Shown: positions 40,476-48,841 of the stretch, one piece after another
How positions within the stretch are numbered: position 1 is the stretch's first letter
Layout: each line of letters starts with the position of its first letter
Assembly: GCA_002483285.1 (NCBI GenBank)
Contig: DLHP01000041.1
Coordinates: forward strand, 1-64,000
DNA length: 64,000 nt
From: Flavobacterium sp. UBA7665
GTDB taxonomy: Bacteria; Bacteroidota; Bacteroidia; Flavobacteriales; Flavobacteriaceae
Reading direction: 5' to 3'
Program-made: the position numbers and the translations under genes
The notes under the pieces: generated by a model
Told to the model about the DNA's origin: nothing
Databases searched by the model: none
What the model saw: the letters and a program-made list of their open reading frames with translations, nothing else

Positions 40476-40523
40476 GTCGAAAGTGAAAAGAGAAAAGGCT
40501 AAAGAATTCACACGAATTTAATC

Positions 40524-40557
40524 TTTCAACTTTCAACTTTCAATTTCTGACTTTCAA
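40524..40557. repeat. Heptamer-type repeat between sufA and sufB
   Basis: The stretch reads as consecutive 7-base units TTTCAAC, TTTCAAC, TTTCAAT, TTCTGAC, TTTCAAC. It lies in the leader of sufB, 16 bases before its ATG. The unit sequence is unrelated to the arrays at 6871 and 39893, but the period is the same. Confidence 0.7.
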
Positions 40558-40572
40558 CCTTAGACTAAAAAC

Positions 40573-42021
40573 ATGTCAAAATACACCGAAGACGATTTAA
40601 AAGTCGAGCTCGAAAACAAAGAATACGAGTACGGATTTTACACCGATATAGAATCGGATACGTTTCCTATAGGGCTCAACGAAGACATTGTGCGCGCCAT
40701 TTCTATGAAAAAAGAAGAGCCGCAATGGATGACCGATTGGCGCATCGAAGCCTTTCGTGCCTGGAAAGAAATGACCGAGCCTACTTGGGCCAACGTACAT
40801 TACGAAAAGCCCGATTTCCAAGCGATTTCGTACTATTCGGCGCCGCTCAAAAAAGCGAAATACGAAAGCCTTGATGAAGTCGACCCAGAACTTTTAGAAA
40901 CGTTCAAGAAACTCGGCATTTCCATCGACGAACAAAAAATGCTCTCGGGCGTGGCTGTCGACATTGTGATGGATTCGGTTTCGGTGGCAACGACTTTCAA
41001 AAAGACATTGGCCGAAAAAGGCATTATTTTCTGCTCGATTTCGGAAGCGATCAAAGAACACCCGGAGTTGGTGCAGAAATACATCGGTTCGGTCGTTCCG
41101 CAAAAGGACAATTTTTACGCAGCATTGAATTCGGCGGTTTTCTCCGACGGTTCATTCTGCTACATCCCAAAAGGCGTGCGTTGCCCGATGGAATTATCAA
41201 CCTATTTCAGGATCAACCAAGCCGGAACCGGACAATTCGAAAGAACGCTCGTTATTGCCGACGAAGGCAGTTACGTTTCCTACCTCGAAGGTTGTACCGC
41301 ACCGAGCCGCGACGAAAACCAATTGCACGCTGCAGTAGTAGAACTCATCGCGCTCGATGATGCCGAAATCAAATACTCGACTGTTCAAAACTGGTATCCC
41401 GGAAACAAGGAAGGCAAAGGCGGCGTCTACAATTTCGTTACCAAACGCGGCATATGCGAGAAAAACGCGAAAATTTCGTGGACGCAAGTAGAAACGGGTT
41501 CTGCGGTCACCTGGAAATATCCGTCGGTGGTGCTCAAAGGCGACAATTCGGTAGGCGAATTCTACTCGATTGCCGTAACCAACAATTACCAACAGGCCGA
41601 TACCGGAACCAAGATGATCCACCTCGGGAAAAACACCAAGTCGACGATTATTTCCAAAGGAATCTCTGCCGGAAAATCGCAAAACAGCTACCGCGGACTC
41701 GTCCAGATTTCGGCACGTGCCGATAATGCAAGGAACTTTTCACAATGCGATTCGCTGCTCATGGGCAACAACTGCGGCGCGCATACGTTCCCCTACATCG
41801 AGAGCAAAAACCCGTCGGCCAAGATTGAGCATGAGGCGACCACGAGTAAAATCGGCGAAGACCAGGTTTTTTATTGCAACCAACGCGGGATTCCTACAGA
41901 AAAAGCGATTGCTTTGATTGTTAACGGATTCAGCAAGGAAGTACTCAACAAACTCCCGATGGAATTTGCCGTAGAAGCCCAAAAATTATTAGAAATTTCT
42001 TTAGAGGGATCTGTCGGATAA
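40573..42021 (+). CDS. sufB: Fe-S cluster assembly scaffold SufB
   Basis: This 482-residue protein is the scaffold of the SufBC2D complex on which clusters are built. The family opening KKEEPQWMTDWRIEAFRAW, the core GCTAPSRDENQLHAAVVELIALDDAEIKYSTVQNWYPG, and the region GNNCGAHTFPYIESKNPSAKIEHEATTSKI are all visible, as are the RGIPTEKAIALIVNGF and KLPMEFAVEAQKLL end. Length is normal. It is followed by sufC after 24 bases. Confidence 0.97.
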   Translation: MSKYTEDDLKVELENKEYEYGFYTDIESDTFPIGLNEDIVRAISMKKEEPQWMTDWRIEAFRAWKEMTEPTWANVHYEKPDFQAISYYSAPLKKAKYESLDEVDPELLETFKKLGISIDEQKMLSGVAVDIVMDSVSVATTFKKTLAEKGIIFCSISEAIKEHPELVQKYIGSVVPQKDNFYAALNSAVFSDGSFCYIPKGVRCPMELSTYFRINQAGTGQFERTLVIADEGSYVSYLEGCTAPSRDENQLHAAVVELIALDDAEIKYSTVQNWYPGNKEGKGGVYNFVTKRGICEKNAKISWTQVETGSAVTWKYPSVVLKGDNSVGEFYSIAVTNNYQQADTGTKMIHLGKNTKSTIISKGISAGKSQNSYRGLVQISARADNARNFSQCDSLLMGNNCGAHTFPYIESKNPSAKIEHEATTSKIGEDQVFYCNQRGIPTEKAIALIVNGFSKEVLNKLPMEFAVEAQKLLEISLEGSVG

Positions 42022-42045
42022 CCTTCAAAAACCATAAAAACAGAC

Positions 42046-42792
42046 ATGTTACAAATCAAGAATTTACACGCAAGAGTAGAAGATAAAGACATTTTAAAAG
42101 GCATCAATCTCACGGTCAACGCCGGAGAAGTACACGCGATCATGGGGCCAAACGGTTCTGGAAAAAGTACGCTTTCGGCCGTGATTGCCGGAAATGAAAA
42201 CTACGAGGTTACCGAAGGTGAGGTCATCCTCGACGGTGAAGATCTCGCCGATATGGCACCCGAAGAACGCGCGCACAAAGGCGTTTTCCTATCCTTTCAA
42301 TATCCGGTAGAAATCCCAGGTGTTTCGGTCACCAACTTTATGAAAACGGCGATCAATGAAACCCGCAAAGCCAAAGGGCTTGAGGAAATGCCGGCCAATG
42401 AAATGCTCAAATTGATCCGCGAGAAATCAGAGCTTTTAGAAATCGACCGCAAATTCATGTCGCGCTCGCTCAACGAAGGGTTTTCAGGCGGTGAGAAAAA
42501 GCGTAACGAGATTTTCCAGATGGCGATGCTCGACCCGAAATTGGCGATCCTTGACGAAACCGATTCAGGTCTCGATATCGACGCACTTCGGATTGTAGCT
42601 AATGGCGTCAACAAACTTAAAAGTGACAAAAACGCGGTCATTGTCATTACGCACTACCAAAGGCTTCTCGATTATATCGTTCCTGATTTCGTACACGTTT
42701 TGTACAACGGGAAGATTGTGAAATCGGGCGGAAAAGAACTCGCTTATGAACTCGAGGAAAAAGGATACGATTGGATTAAAGCGGAGAATTAA
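42046..42792 (+). CDS. sufC: Fe-S assembly ATPase SufC
   Basis: This 248-residue ABC-type ATPase powers the SufBCD complex. The Walker A motif MGPNGSGKST is at residues 33-42, the Q-loop region is FLSFQYPVEIPG, the ABC signature is NEGFSGGEKKRNEI, and Walker B is KLAILDETDSGLDIDA. It is cytosolic with no membrane domain, as expected for SufC. It lies between sufB and sufD, with one base between its stop and the sufD ATG. Confidence 0.97.
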   Translation: MLQIKNLHARVEDKDILKGINLTVNAGEVHAIMGPNGSGKSTLSAVIAGNENYEVTEGEVILDGEDLADMAPEERAHKGVFLSFQYPVEIPGVSVTNFMKTAINETRKAKGLEEMPANEMLKLIREKSELLEIDRKFMSRSLNEGFSGGEKKRNEIFQMAMLDPKLAILDETDSGLDIDALRIVANGVNKLKSDKNAVIVITHYQRLLDYIVPDFVHVLYNGKIVKSGGKELAYELEEKGYDWIKAEN

Positions 42793-42793
42793 A

Positions 42794-44110
42794 ATGGAAC
42801 TCAAGGAAAAATTAATCTCGTCTTTCATGGCTTTTGAAGAACAAGTGGATGTCACCGCAGATTTGCACGACATTCGTACTTCGTCTATCAAAAACTTTGA
42901 AACCAAAGGTTTTCCCACCAAAAAGGAAGAAGCCTGGAAATACACGTCGCTCAACTCGGTGTTGAAAAACGATTTCAGCGTATTCCCGAAAGTAGAAAAC
43001 ACCATAGAATTTGCCGATGTCAAGAAGTATTTCCTGCACGAAATAGATACTTATAAAGTGATTTTCATCGATGGGAAATTCAGTTCGTTCCTATCTTCTA
43101 CGACACACGACGGACTCGACGTTTGTTTGATGTCATCGGCGCTCACCAAGCCCAAATACAAAATGGTCATTGATGAGTATTTCAACAAGATCGCGAGTAA
43201 GGAAGAAAGCCTGACCACGCTTAACACCGCGTTTTCCCTAGAAGGCGCTTACATCAACATCCCAAAAAGCAAGGTCGTAGAAAAACCCATCGAGATCATC
43301 AATTTCTCAACGGGAACCGAGGCCGCACTTTTAGTGCAGCCGCGAAACCTCATTATCGTCAATGAAAACGCGCATGTACAGATCATTGAAAGGCACCAAA
43401 GCCTCAATGAAAATCCGGTGTTGACCAATTCGGTGACCGAGATTTTTGCCCGCAAACGCGCCATTGTTGATTACTACAAAATCCAGAATGACAACCTCGA
43501 AGCGTCGTTGATTGACAACACTTACATCGCACAGAAAGAACAAAGCCACGTTTCGGTACATACGTTTTCGTTCGGCGGAAATATAACGAGGAATAACCTC
43601 AATTTCTACCACCAGGGCGAACACATCGACAGCACCTTAAAAGGCATCACAATCATCGAAGGCAAGCAGCATGTGGATCACCACACTTTGGTACAACACG
43701 CCACGCCCAATTGCGAAAGCCACCAGAATTACAAAGGGATTTTCGGCGACCGTTCGACCGGGGTTTTCAATGGGAAAATCTTTGTGGAGAAAGAAGCGCA
43801 GAAAACAGATGCGTTCCAGCAAAACAACAACATATTACTCAGCGACAAAGCCACGATCAACGCCAAGCCGCAACTCGAGATTTTCGCCGATGACGTGAAA
43901 TGTTCACACGGTTGCACGATTGGCCAGCTCGATGAAAAGGCCATGTTTTACATGCAATCGCGCGGGATTCCACAGAAAGAAGCCAAGGCTTTGCTCATGT
44001 ACGCGTTCTCGAATGAGGTGATAGAAAGCATCAAAATCCCTGAATTGAAGAAACGCATTACTAAGATTATTGCGACGAAGTTGGGGGTGAATATGGGGTT
44101 TGATCTTTAG
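42794..44110 (+). CDS. sufD: Fe-S cluster assembly protein SufD
   Basis: This 438-residue SufB paralogue completes the SufBC2D complex. The N-terminal PTKKEEAWKYTSLNSVL is typical. The beta-helix core carries FSFGGNITRNNLNFYHQGEHI and DHHTLVQHATPNCESHQNYKGIFGDRSTGVFNGKIFV. The closing KCSHGCTIGQLDEKAMFYMQSRGIPQKEAKALLMYAFSNEVI is strongly conserved. The start at 42794 was preferred over one 16 codons upstream, since that would overlap sufC and lacks family similarity. After the stop come the mini-hairpin array and repeat copy C. Confidence 0.95.
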   Translation: MELKEKLISSFMAFEEQVDVTADLHDIRTSSIKNFETKGFPTKKEEAWKYTSLNSVLKNDFSVFPKVENTIEFADVKKYFLHEIDTYKVIFIDGKFSSFLSSTTHDGLDVCLMSSALTKPKYKMVIDEYFNKIASKEESLTTLNTAFSLEGAYINIPKSKVVEKPIEIINFSTGTEAALLVQPRNLIIVNENAHVQIIERHQSLNENPVLTNSVTEIFARKRAIVDYYKIQNDNLEASLIDNTYIAQKEQSHVSVHTFSFGGNITRNNLNFYHQGEHIDSTLKGITIIEGKQHVDHHTLVQHATPNCESHQNYKGIFGDRSTGVFNGKIFVEKEAQKTDAFQQNNNILLSDKATINAKPQLEIFADDVKCSHGCTIGQLDEKAMFYMQSRGIPQKEAKALLMYAFSNEVIESIKIPELKKRITKIIATKLGVNMGFDL

Positions 44111-44198
44111 ACACGCTTCGCTTTGGACACGCCCTACGGGCTATAGACACGGCTGCGCGTTTGGACACGCTTCGCTATAGAGACGCCTGCGGCTTTAG
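44107..44198 (+). repeat. Tandem array of AGACAC plus mini-hairpin units after sufD
   Basis: Five units of about 18-20 bases each join an AGACAC-like word (AGACAC, GGACAC, AGACAC, GGACAC, AGAGAC) to a small inverted repeat with a 3-base loop: GC-TTC-GC, GCCC-TAC-GGGC, GC-TGC-GC, GC-TTC-GC, GCC-TGC-GGC. Stems differ between units but keep pairing. The array starts at the sufD stop codon. Confidence 0.7.
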
Positions 44199-44243
44199 AA
44201 GCTACACTTTACTTTAAAATTGGAGTTTTTTTAGGAGCTTTTT

Positions 44244-44318
44244 CCTGCTGTACGCTACTATCTTTTGTTGCGTAAACTCCACAAAAGGATAGCCGCTGCC
44301 ATCAGGGCTAGGGCATCC
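44244..44318 (+). repeat. Dispersed intergenic repeat, copy C
   Basis: This copy reads CCTGCTGTACGCTACTATC, TTTTGTTG, then ACAAAAGGATAGCCGCTGCC and ATCAGGGCTAGGGCATCC. It matches copy B at 14966-15034 closely in the second half and copy A at 8-76 more weakly. It is non-coding and lies between the mini-hairpin array and the serine hydrolase gene. Confidence 0.75.
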
Positions 44319-44328
44319 AACAATAGAC

Positions 44329-44359
44329 AAGCCTGGCAGGAAACGTCAGGCTTTTGCTT
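44329..44359 (+). terminator. Terminator after the sufABCD segment
   Basis: AAGCCTG pairs with CAGGCTT around an 11-base loop and is followed by TTGCTTTTTTG. The 3' arm overlaps the end of the opposite-strand serine hydrolase gene. Confidence 0.6.
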
Positions 44360-45701
44360 TTTTGAAACTTCCCGTCACTTCCTTCAAAAAGGCATTGAAG
44401 TCAAAGCCCGGATCTTCCTTGAGGCCCATGCGTATGATGACCAGGTCCATCGATGGGATGATGAAAACCCGTTGTCCCTGGAAACCGTTCGCCGAATACA
44501 TATCGCGCGGCGCATCGGGATAATAACCGCCGGCATTGAGCCAGAAATGGGCGCCGTATCTGCCGTTGGAATCTTCGGTTGGTGTGGCTACGTATTTGGC
44601 CCAGCTTTCGTCAAAGAGTTGCTCGCCGTTCCAGTTGCCTTTGTGCAGGTATAACAGCCCGAATTTCGCCCAGTCGCGCGTGGTGGCCCAGCCGTAAGAA
44701 GAGCCTACGTAGTTGCCAGCCATATCGGCTTCAATAAACATCGAATGCATCCCGATTTTGTCAATCAATTCGGTGTACCAAAAGTCAAGATATTCCTGGT
44801 GGGTTTTGAACTGCTGGCGCAGGATGCCCGACAATAAATTGCTGGTTCCTGAAGAGTAATTCCAGTGGGTGTTGGGCTCGTAAATGGCGGGTTTGTGTCG
44901 CTGCACCGACGTCATGTCCTTGGCCAGGAAGAGCATTTTGGTTGCGTCAGAAATCGTGGCGTAGTCTTCGTTCCATTGCAAGCCGCTGTTCATGTGAAGC
45001 AAATCGTTGGTTGTGATTTTTGCGCGGCGGTCGTTCTTCCATTCGACGATCGGCGCGGGTTTGTAAATGTCTATTTTGCCTTGTTTCTGCAAAATCCCAA
45101 ACATCGTCGCGGTGATGCTTTTGGTCATCGACCAACCCAGTATTTTTGATTTTTTAGAAAAACCGGGCTCGTATTTTTCTGCGATGATTTGGTCTTTGTA
45201 CACCACCAAAACGGCGCGGGTGCGTTTTATTTTGTTGACATCATGGTCAAAGGCTTCGTCGATGGCTTTTTGCAGTTTTCCGTAATTGATACAGTCAAAG
45301 AAAGTGTCCTTTTGCTCGAGGTCGCCATAGGGAAACGGCAGCAGTTTTGGCACTTTGTTGCGTTTGGGCACCTTGTATGGCGCGTTTAAATCGAAATCAT
45401 CGTCTATTAAGACGGCGCCCAAACCGTCGCGGTAAATTGCCTTGCGTTTCTTGAGCCCGTAGACACTAGACGTAGCGTACTTTTCTGTATCGTTGATTTC
45501 ATTATTGGCCAGATCCACGAGCGGGATGTCATTATCGCCTTCCTCAATCATGGGTAAGGTACGCCCGTCGGCAAAATGTGCCGATGCCACGCTTTTGGCG
45601 GCAAAACCAGAAATCAGGTCGAGTTTTGGATAGTTGGCGTACACCAAATAGCCTAAGGCGAGTAAAAGGATAACCCCGATAATTCTCAGGAAATTTCTCA
45701 T
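44346..45701 (-). CDS. Beta-lactamase-family serine hydrolase
   Basis: This 451-residue protein has an N-terminal membrane anchor (MRNFLRIIGVILLLALGYLVYANYP) and a class C/PBP-like fold. The serine-lysine motif SMTKS near residue 205 is in LGWSMTKSITATMFGILQK, and a YxN-like tyrosine is in NYSSGTSNLL. Members are esterases, peptidases or D-Ala-processing enzymes; the substrate is unknown. It lies on the opposite strand in the middle of the suf locus and its promoter is divergent from sufS. The start at 45701 is supported by the TM segment; an upstream frame to 45932 would overlap sufS. Confidence 0.85.
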   Translation of the reverse strand: MRNFLRIIGVILLLALGYLVYANYPKLDLISGFAAKSVASAHFADGRTLPMIEEGDNDIPLVDLANNEINDTEKYATSSVYGLKKRKAIYRDGLGAVLIDDDFDLNAPYKVPKRNKVPKLLPFPYGDLEQKDTFFDCINYGKLQKAIDEAFDHDVNKIKRTRAVLVVYKDQIIAEKYEPGFSKKSKILGWSMTKSITATMFGILQKQGKIDIYKPAPIVEWKNDRRAKITTNDLLHMNSGLQWNEDYATISDATKMLFLAKDMTSVQRHKPAIYEPNTHWNYSSGTSNLLSGILRQQFKTHQEYLDFWYTELIDKIGMHSMFIEADMAGNYVGSSYGWATTRDWAKFGLLYLHKGNWNGEQLFDESWAKYVATPTEDSNGRYGAHFWLNAGGYYPDAPRDMYSANGFQGQRVFIIPSMDLVIIRMGLKEDPGFDFNAFLKEVTGSFKKAKA

Positions 45702-45790
45702 CAGTGAATCGTTAAAAAATGAAATCCCGGTAAAGTTAGCAAGAAACCAATTATTAACAAGCGTTTGGCAAATACACCCTCCAATTTTAT

Positions 45791-45798
45791 TACTTTTG
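45791..45798 (+). promoter_or_regulatory. -7 promoter box of sufS
   Basis: TACTTTTG is an exact match to TAnnTTTG, 26 bases before the sufS ATG, so the second half of the suf locus has its own promoter. Confidence 0.55.
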
Positions 45799-45824
45799 TG
45801 GGTAGAAAATGCTAAAATCTGAAG

Positions 45825-47039
45825 ATGTTTGACATTCAAAAAGTCAGGGCCGATTTCCCCATACTTTCCCAACAAATAAACGGAAAACCACTCGTTTATT
45901 TTGACAACGGCGCCACTTCGCAGAAGCCGCAAATCGTGATTGACGCGATCTCAAAATATTACCAAACCATCAACGCGAATATCCACCGCGGTGTACACAC
46001 CTTAAGTCAATTGGCTACCGATGCGTATGAAGCTTCGCGAAAGAAAGTGCAAAACCACATCAATGCAAAATTGTTGCACGAAGTCATTTTTACTTCGGGC
46101 ACCACGCACGGCATCAATATTATCGCAAGCGGATTTGCCTGCATTGTAAAACCGGGTGATGAGGTTGTGGTTTCCGGGCTCGAACACCACAGCAATATCG
46201 TGCCATGGCAGATGCTGTGTGAGCGAACCGGCGCGATATTGAAAGTGATTCCAATCGACCAAAACGGGGAATTGCTATTGGCCGAATTCGACCAATTGCT
46301 TTCTGAAAAAACAAAGATTGTGGCGGTCAACCACATCTCGAATGCGCTTGGCGTTATCAACCCGATTGCCTACATCATTGAAAAAGCACACCAAGTCGGT
46401 GCTGCTGTGCTCATCGACGGCGCGCAAGCTGTTCCGCATCTTAAACCCGACGTGCAACAACTCGATTGCGATTTTTATGTGTTTTCGGGACACAAAATGT
46501 GTGGCCCAACCGGTGTGGGCATCCTTTACGGGAAAGAAGCCTGGCTCAACAAACTACCACCATACCAAGGCGGCGGCGAAATGATCAAAGAAGTGACTTT
46601 TGCCAAGACCACTTACGCCGATTTGCCACATAAGTTTGAGGCCGGAACGCCCAATATTGAAGCGGGAATTGTTTTGGGAACCGCCATTGATTATCTCAAC
46701 AGCGTTGGCTTTGAGAACATCGCCAGGCAGGAAAAAGAACTGCTGGATTATGCAACGGGCCAATTGTCTGAAATAGACGGATTGAAGATTTTTGGGAACA
46801 CCAAACAAAAAACTTCCGTAATTTCGTTTAATATTGACGGCATCCATCCGTATGACATTGGGACGATTGTTGACAAACAGGGAATTGCGGTCAGGACCGG
46901 ACACCACTGCGCACAACCCATCATGGAATTCTTTTGTATTCCGGGAACCGTCAGGGCATCGTTTGCATTTTACAACACCAAAGAAGAAATAGACGCGATG
47001 GTGGCTGCGGTCAAAAAAGCCAAACAAATGTTATCTTAA
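45825..47039 (+). CDS. sufS: Cysteine desulfurase SufS
   Basis: This 404-residue PLP enzyme removes sulfur from cysteine for Fe-S assembly. The PLP-binding lysine is Lys224 in FSGHKMCGPTG, Asp198 (LIDGAQ) contacts the cofactor, and the persulfide-forming Cys362 is in RTGHHCAQPIM. The class II (SufS-type) pattern is intact. It works with SufE, encoded two genes on. A promoter-like TACTTTTG box precedes it; the sufABCD segment is 1.7 kb upstream across a divergent hydrolase. Confidence 0.96.
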   Translation: MFDIQKVRADFPILSQQINGKPLVYFDNGATSQKPQIVIDAISKYYQTINANIHRGVHTLSQLATDAYEASRKKVQNHINAKLLHEVIFTSGTTHGINIIASGFACIVKPGDEVVVSGLEHHSNIVPWQMLCERTGAILKVIPIDQNGELLLAEFDQLLSEKTKIVAVNHISNALGVINPIAYIIEKAHQVGAAVLIDGAQAVPHLKPDVQQLDCDFYVFSGHKMCGPTGVGILYGKEAWLNKLPPYQGGGEMIKEVTFAKTTYADLPHKFEAGTPNIEAGIVLGTAIDYLNSVGFENIARQEKELLDYATGQLSEIDGLKIFGNTKQKTSVISFNIDGIHPYDIGTIVDKQGIAVRTGHHCAQPIMEFFCIPGTVRASFAFYNTKEEIDAMVAAVKKAKQMLS

Positions 47040-47044
47040 AGGTT

Positions 47045-47479
47045 ATGACTAAAATACTATCTATATTTTTTTTAACGATTGTCCTGGGAAAAGGCTGCAA
47101 CGGCGAAAGCAAGCAAGACCTTGAGAGTGCTATTATAGAATACGTGGCCAACACCAGAGGGTTTTATCAGAAGATTTTAATCCAAAACGGCGTGGTTACT
47201 GTTTCCAGGGACAGGGAAGGAAATGACAGCCCAACGCCCATAAAGCTTTCAGAAAGCGACAAAAAAGAACTGCTTGCGGGCTTTCAGGAAATTGAGTTAG
47301 ACGAAATGGCTAACCTCAAATCGCCTACGGAAAAGCGTTTTTACGACGGCGCCGCCATTGCCTACCTCAAGATTACCTATAAGGGAAAGACCTATGAATC
47401 GGTACATTTTGACCACGGCAACCCGCCGGTTGAAATAGAAAAACTGGTCACCAAAGTAACCTCTTACGGCAAAAGATAA
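47045..47479 (+). CDS. Putative lipoprotein between sufS and sufE
   Basis: This 144-residue protein has an N-terminal hydrophobic stretch with a lipobox-like VLGKGC near residue 18, so it may be a lipoprotein, though the site is imperfect. The rest contains LESAIIEYVANTRGFYQKILIQNGVVTVSRD and FYDGAAIAYLKITYKGKTYESVHFDHGNPP, with beta-rich character as in DUF6438-type proteins; the family link is tentative. It starts 5 bases after sufS and its stop overlaps the sufE start (TAATG), so it is embedded in the suf transcript although an envelope role in Fe-S assembly is not obvious. Confidence 0.7.
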   Translation: MTKILSIFFLTIVLGKGCNGESKQDLESAIIEYVANTRGFYQKILIQNGVVTVSRDREGNDSPTPIKLSESDKKELLAGFQEIELDEMANLKSPTEKRFYDGAAIAYLKITYKGKTYESVHFDHGNPPVEIEKLVTKVTSYGKR

Positions 47480-47898
47480 TGCAGATCAAAGACATTCAGG
47501 AAGAAATAGTTGATGAATTTTCGATGTTTGATGACTGGGACGAACGGTTCCAATACTTAATTGACCTCGGTAAAAGCCTGCCGCTGATTGACCCGCAATA
47601 CAAAGTCGAGGAAAACACCATCAAAGGCTGCCAGTCTAAAGTGTGGTTGCACGCCCAAATGCAAGACGGCAATGTCGTTTTTACCGCCGACAGCGATGCG
47701 ATTATCACCAAAGGCATCATCGCCATTTTGATTCGGGCGTTCTCGAATCACCAACCGGCCGAGATTTTAGAAGCCGACACCCAATTCATCGACGCAATCG
47801 GACTCAAGGACCAACTCTCGCCCACGCGCGCCAACGGACTGGTATCGATGGTCAAACAAATAAAAATGTACGCGCTCGCGTTCAGCACTAAAAACTAA
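47479..47898 (+). CDS. sufE: SufE sulfur acceptor protein
   Basis: This 139-residue protein accepts persulfide sulfur from SufS and hands it to SufBCD. The acceptor cysteine is Cys51 in NTIKGCQSKVWLH, the same position as in E. coli SufE. The flanking IDEFSMFDDWDERFQYLIDLGKSLP-type helix and the closing GLKDQLSPTRANGLVSMVKQIK are standard for the family. It starts at the last base of the lipoprotein stop. Confidence 0.96.
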   Translation: MQIKDIQEEIVDEFSMFDDWDERFQYLIDLGKSLPLIDPQYKVEENTIKGCQSKVWLHAQMQDGNVVFTADSDAIITKGIIAILIRAFSNHQPAEILEADTQFIDAIGLKDQLSPTRANGLVSMVKQIKMYALAFSTKN

Positions 47899-47902
47899 GA
47901 TT

Positions 47903-48226
47903 ATGGAACAAGAAATAGACACCAACCAACTCGGCGAAGCCATCGTAAAAAAACTCAAAACCATTTACGATCCCGAAATCCCGGTCGACATTTACGAACT
48001 CGGATTGATTTACGACGTCATGGTCAACACCGATTATGAAGTGAAGATCCTGATGACGCTCACTTCGCCCAATTGCCCGGTAGCCGAAAGCCTGCCGCGT
48101 GAAGTCGAGGAAAAAGTCAAAGGCATCGAGAACGTCAAAGCCGCCGAAGTAGAAATCACCTTTGACCCGCCTTGGAGCAAGGATTTGATGAGCGAAGAGG
48201 CCAAGCTTGAACTTGGAATGCTTTAA
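47903..48226 (+). CDS. DUF59/MIP18-family SUF-associated protein (SufT-like)
   Basis: This 107-residue protein is a MIP18/DUF59 domain protein with the core TIYDPEIPVDIYELGLIYDVMV and the cysteine motif TSPNCPVAESLPREVEEKV near residue 55. Such proteins act in late Fe-S cluster trafficking or maturation (SufT/PaaD relatives). Its place 4 bases after sufE, in the same run, supports that role. The single cysteine in SPNCP is the usual functional residue. Confidence 0.92.
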   Translation: MEQEIDTNQLGEAIVKKLKTIYDPEIPVDIYELGLIYDVMVNTDYEVKILMTLTSPNCPVAESLPREVEEKVKGIENVKAAEVEITFDPPWSKDLMSEEAKLELGML

Positions 48227-48264
48227 AAAAGGATATTTAGCTAACAACCAACGTTGCAGTTAAA

Positions 48265-48780
48265 ATGGAAGAGGAAGAAATCATCAACCGCGTAGCCAGT
48301 AGTGCGCTCGAAGTCTTTGATCTCGAGGATTATTATCCTGCGGGAATGCGTACGCAAATCGACATTTCACAATGGCTGGATGAAGGCTTTTTGTTGCGCG
48401 AAAAACACTTCCGCGAACAACTCAAAAACCACGACTGGCAGCAGTATGAAGGGCATTATGTGGCCGTTTATTGCAGCACCGACGCTATCCTTCCTGCTTG
48501 GGCATCCATCCTGGTTACCGTGCAGTTGGCACCTTATGCGAGAAAAGTCGTTAGTGGCACTATATCCAATCTTGATACCGCTTTGTATCAGGAGTTGTTG
48601 CCCACGCTTGACTACTCGGTTTACCAAGACAAACCCGTTATTATTAAAGGCTGTTCAAAAAAGCCGGTGCCGATGAGTGCTTACGTTTTAGCGGCGCAAA
48701 ACCTGCAGCCGTATGCCAAAAGCATCATGTATGGCGAGGCTTGTTCGGCCGTGCCGTTGTACAAGGCGGCCAAAAAATAA
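48265..48780 (+). CDS. DUF2480 family protein
   Basis: This 171-residue cytosolic protein is of the Bacteroidetes DUF2480 family: EEIINRVASSALEVFDLEDYYPAGMRTQIDISQWL at the start, HYVAVYCSTDAILPAWASILV in the middle, and VIIKGCSKKPVPMSAYVLAAQNLQPYAKSIMYGEACSAVPLYK at the end, with two conserved-looking cysteines. Its function is unknown. Its position 38 bases after the DUF59 gene suggests a link with Fe-S assembly or its regulation. Confidence 0.87.
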   Translation: MEEEEIINRVASSALEVFDLEDYYPAGMRTQIDISQWLDEGFLLREKHFREQLKNHDWQQYEGHYVAVYCSTDAILPAWASILVTVQLAPYARKVVSGTISNLDTALYQELLPTLDYSVYQDKPVIIKGCSKKPVPMSAYVLAAQNLQPYAKSIMYGEACSAVPLYKAAKK

Positions 48781-48812
48781 CAGTAAAATACTTCATAAAT
48801 TACTGTTTTTAA

Positions 48813-48820
48813 TATATTTG
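48813..48820 (+). promoter_or_regulatory. -7 promoter box of the DUF3078 gene
   Basis: TATATTTG is an exact match 22 bases before the ATG at 48842, so this gene may be transcribed separately from the suf run. Confidence 0.5.
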
Positions 48821-48841
48821 TCCAAACAAACACTCCTCGAT

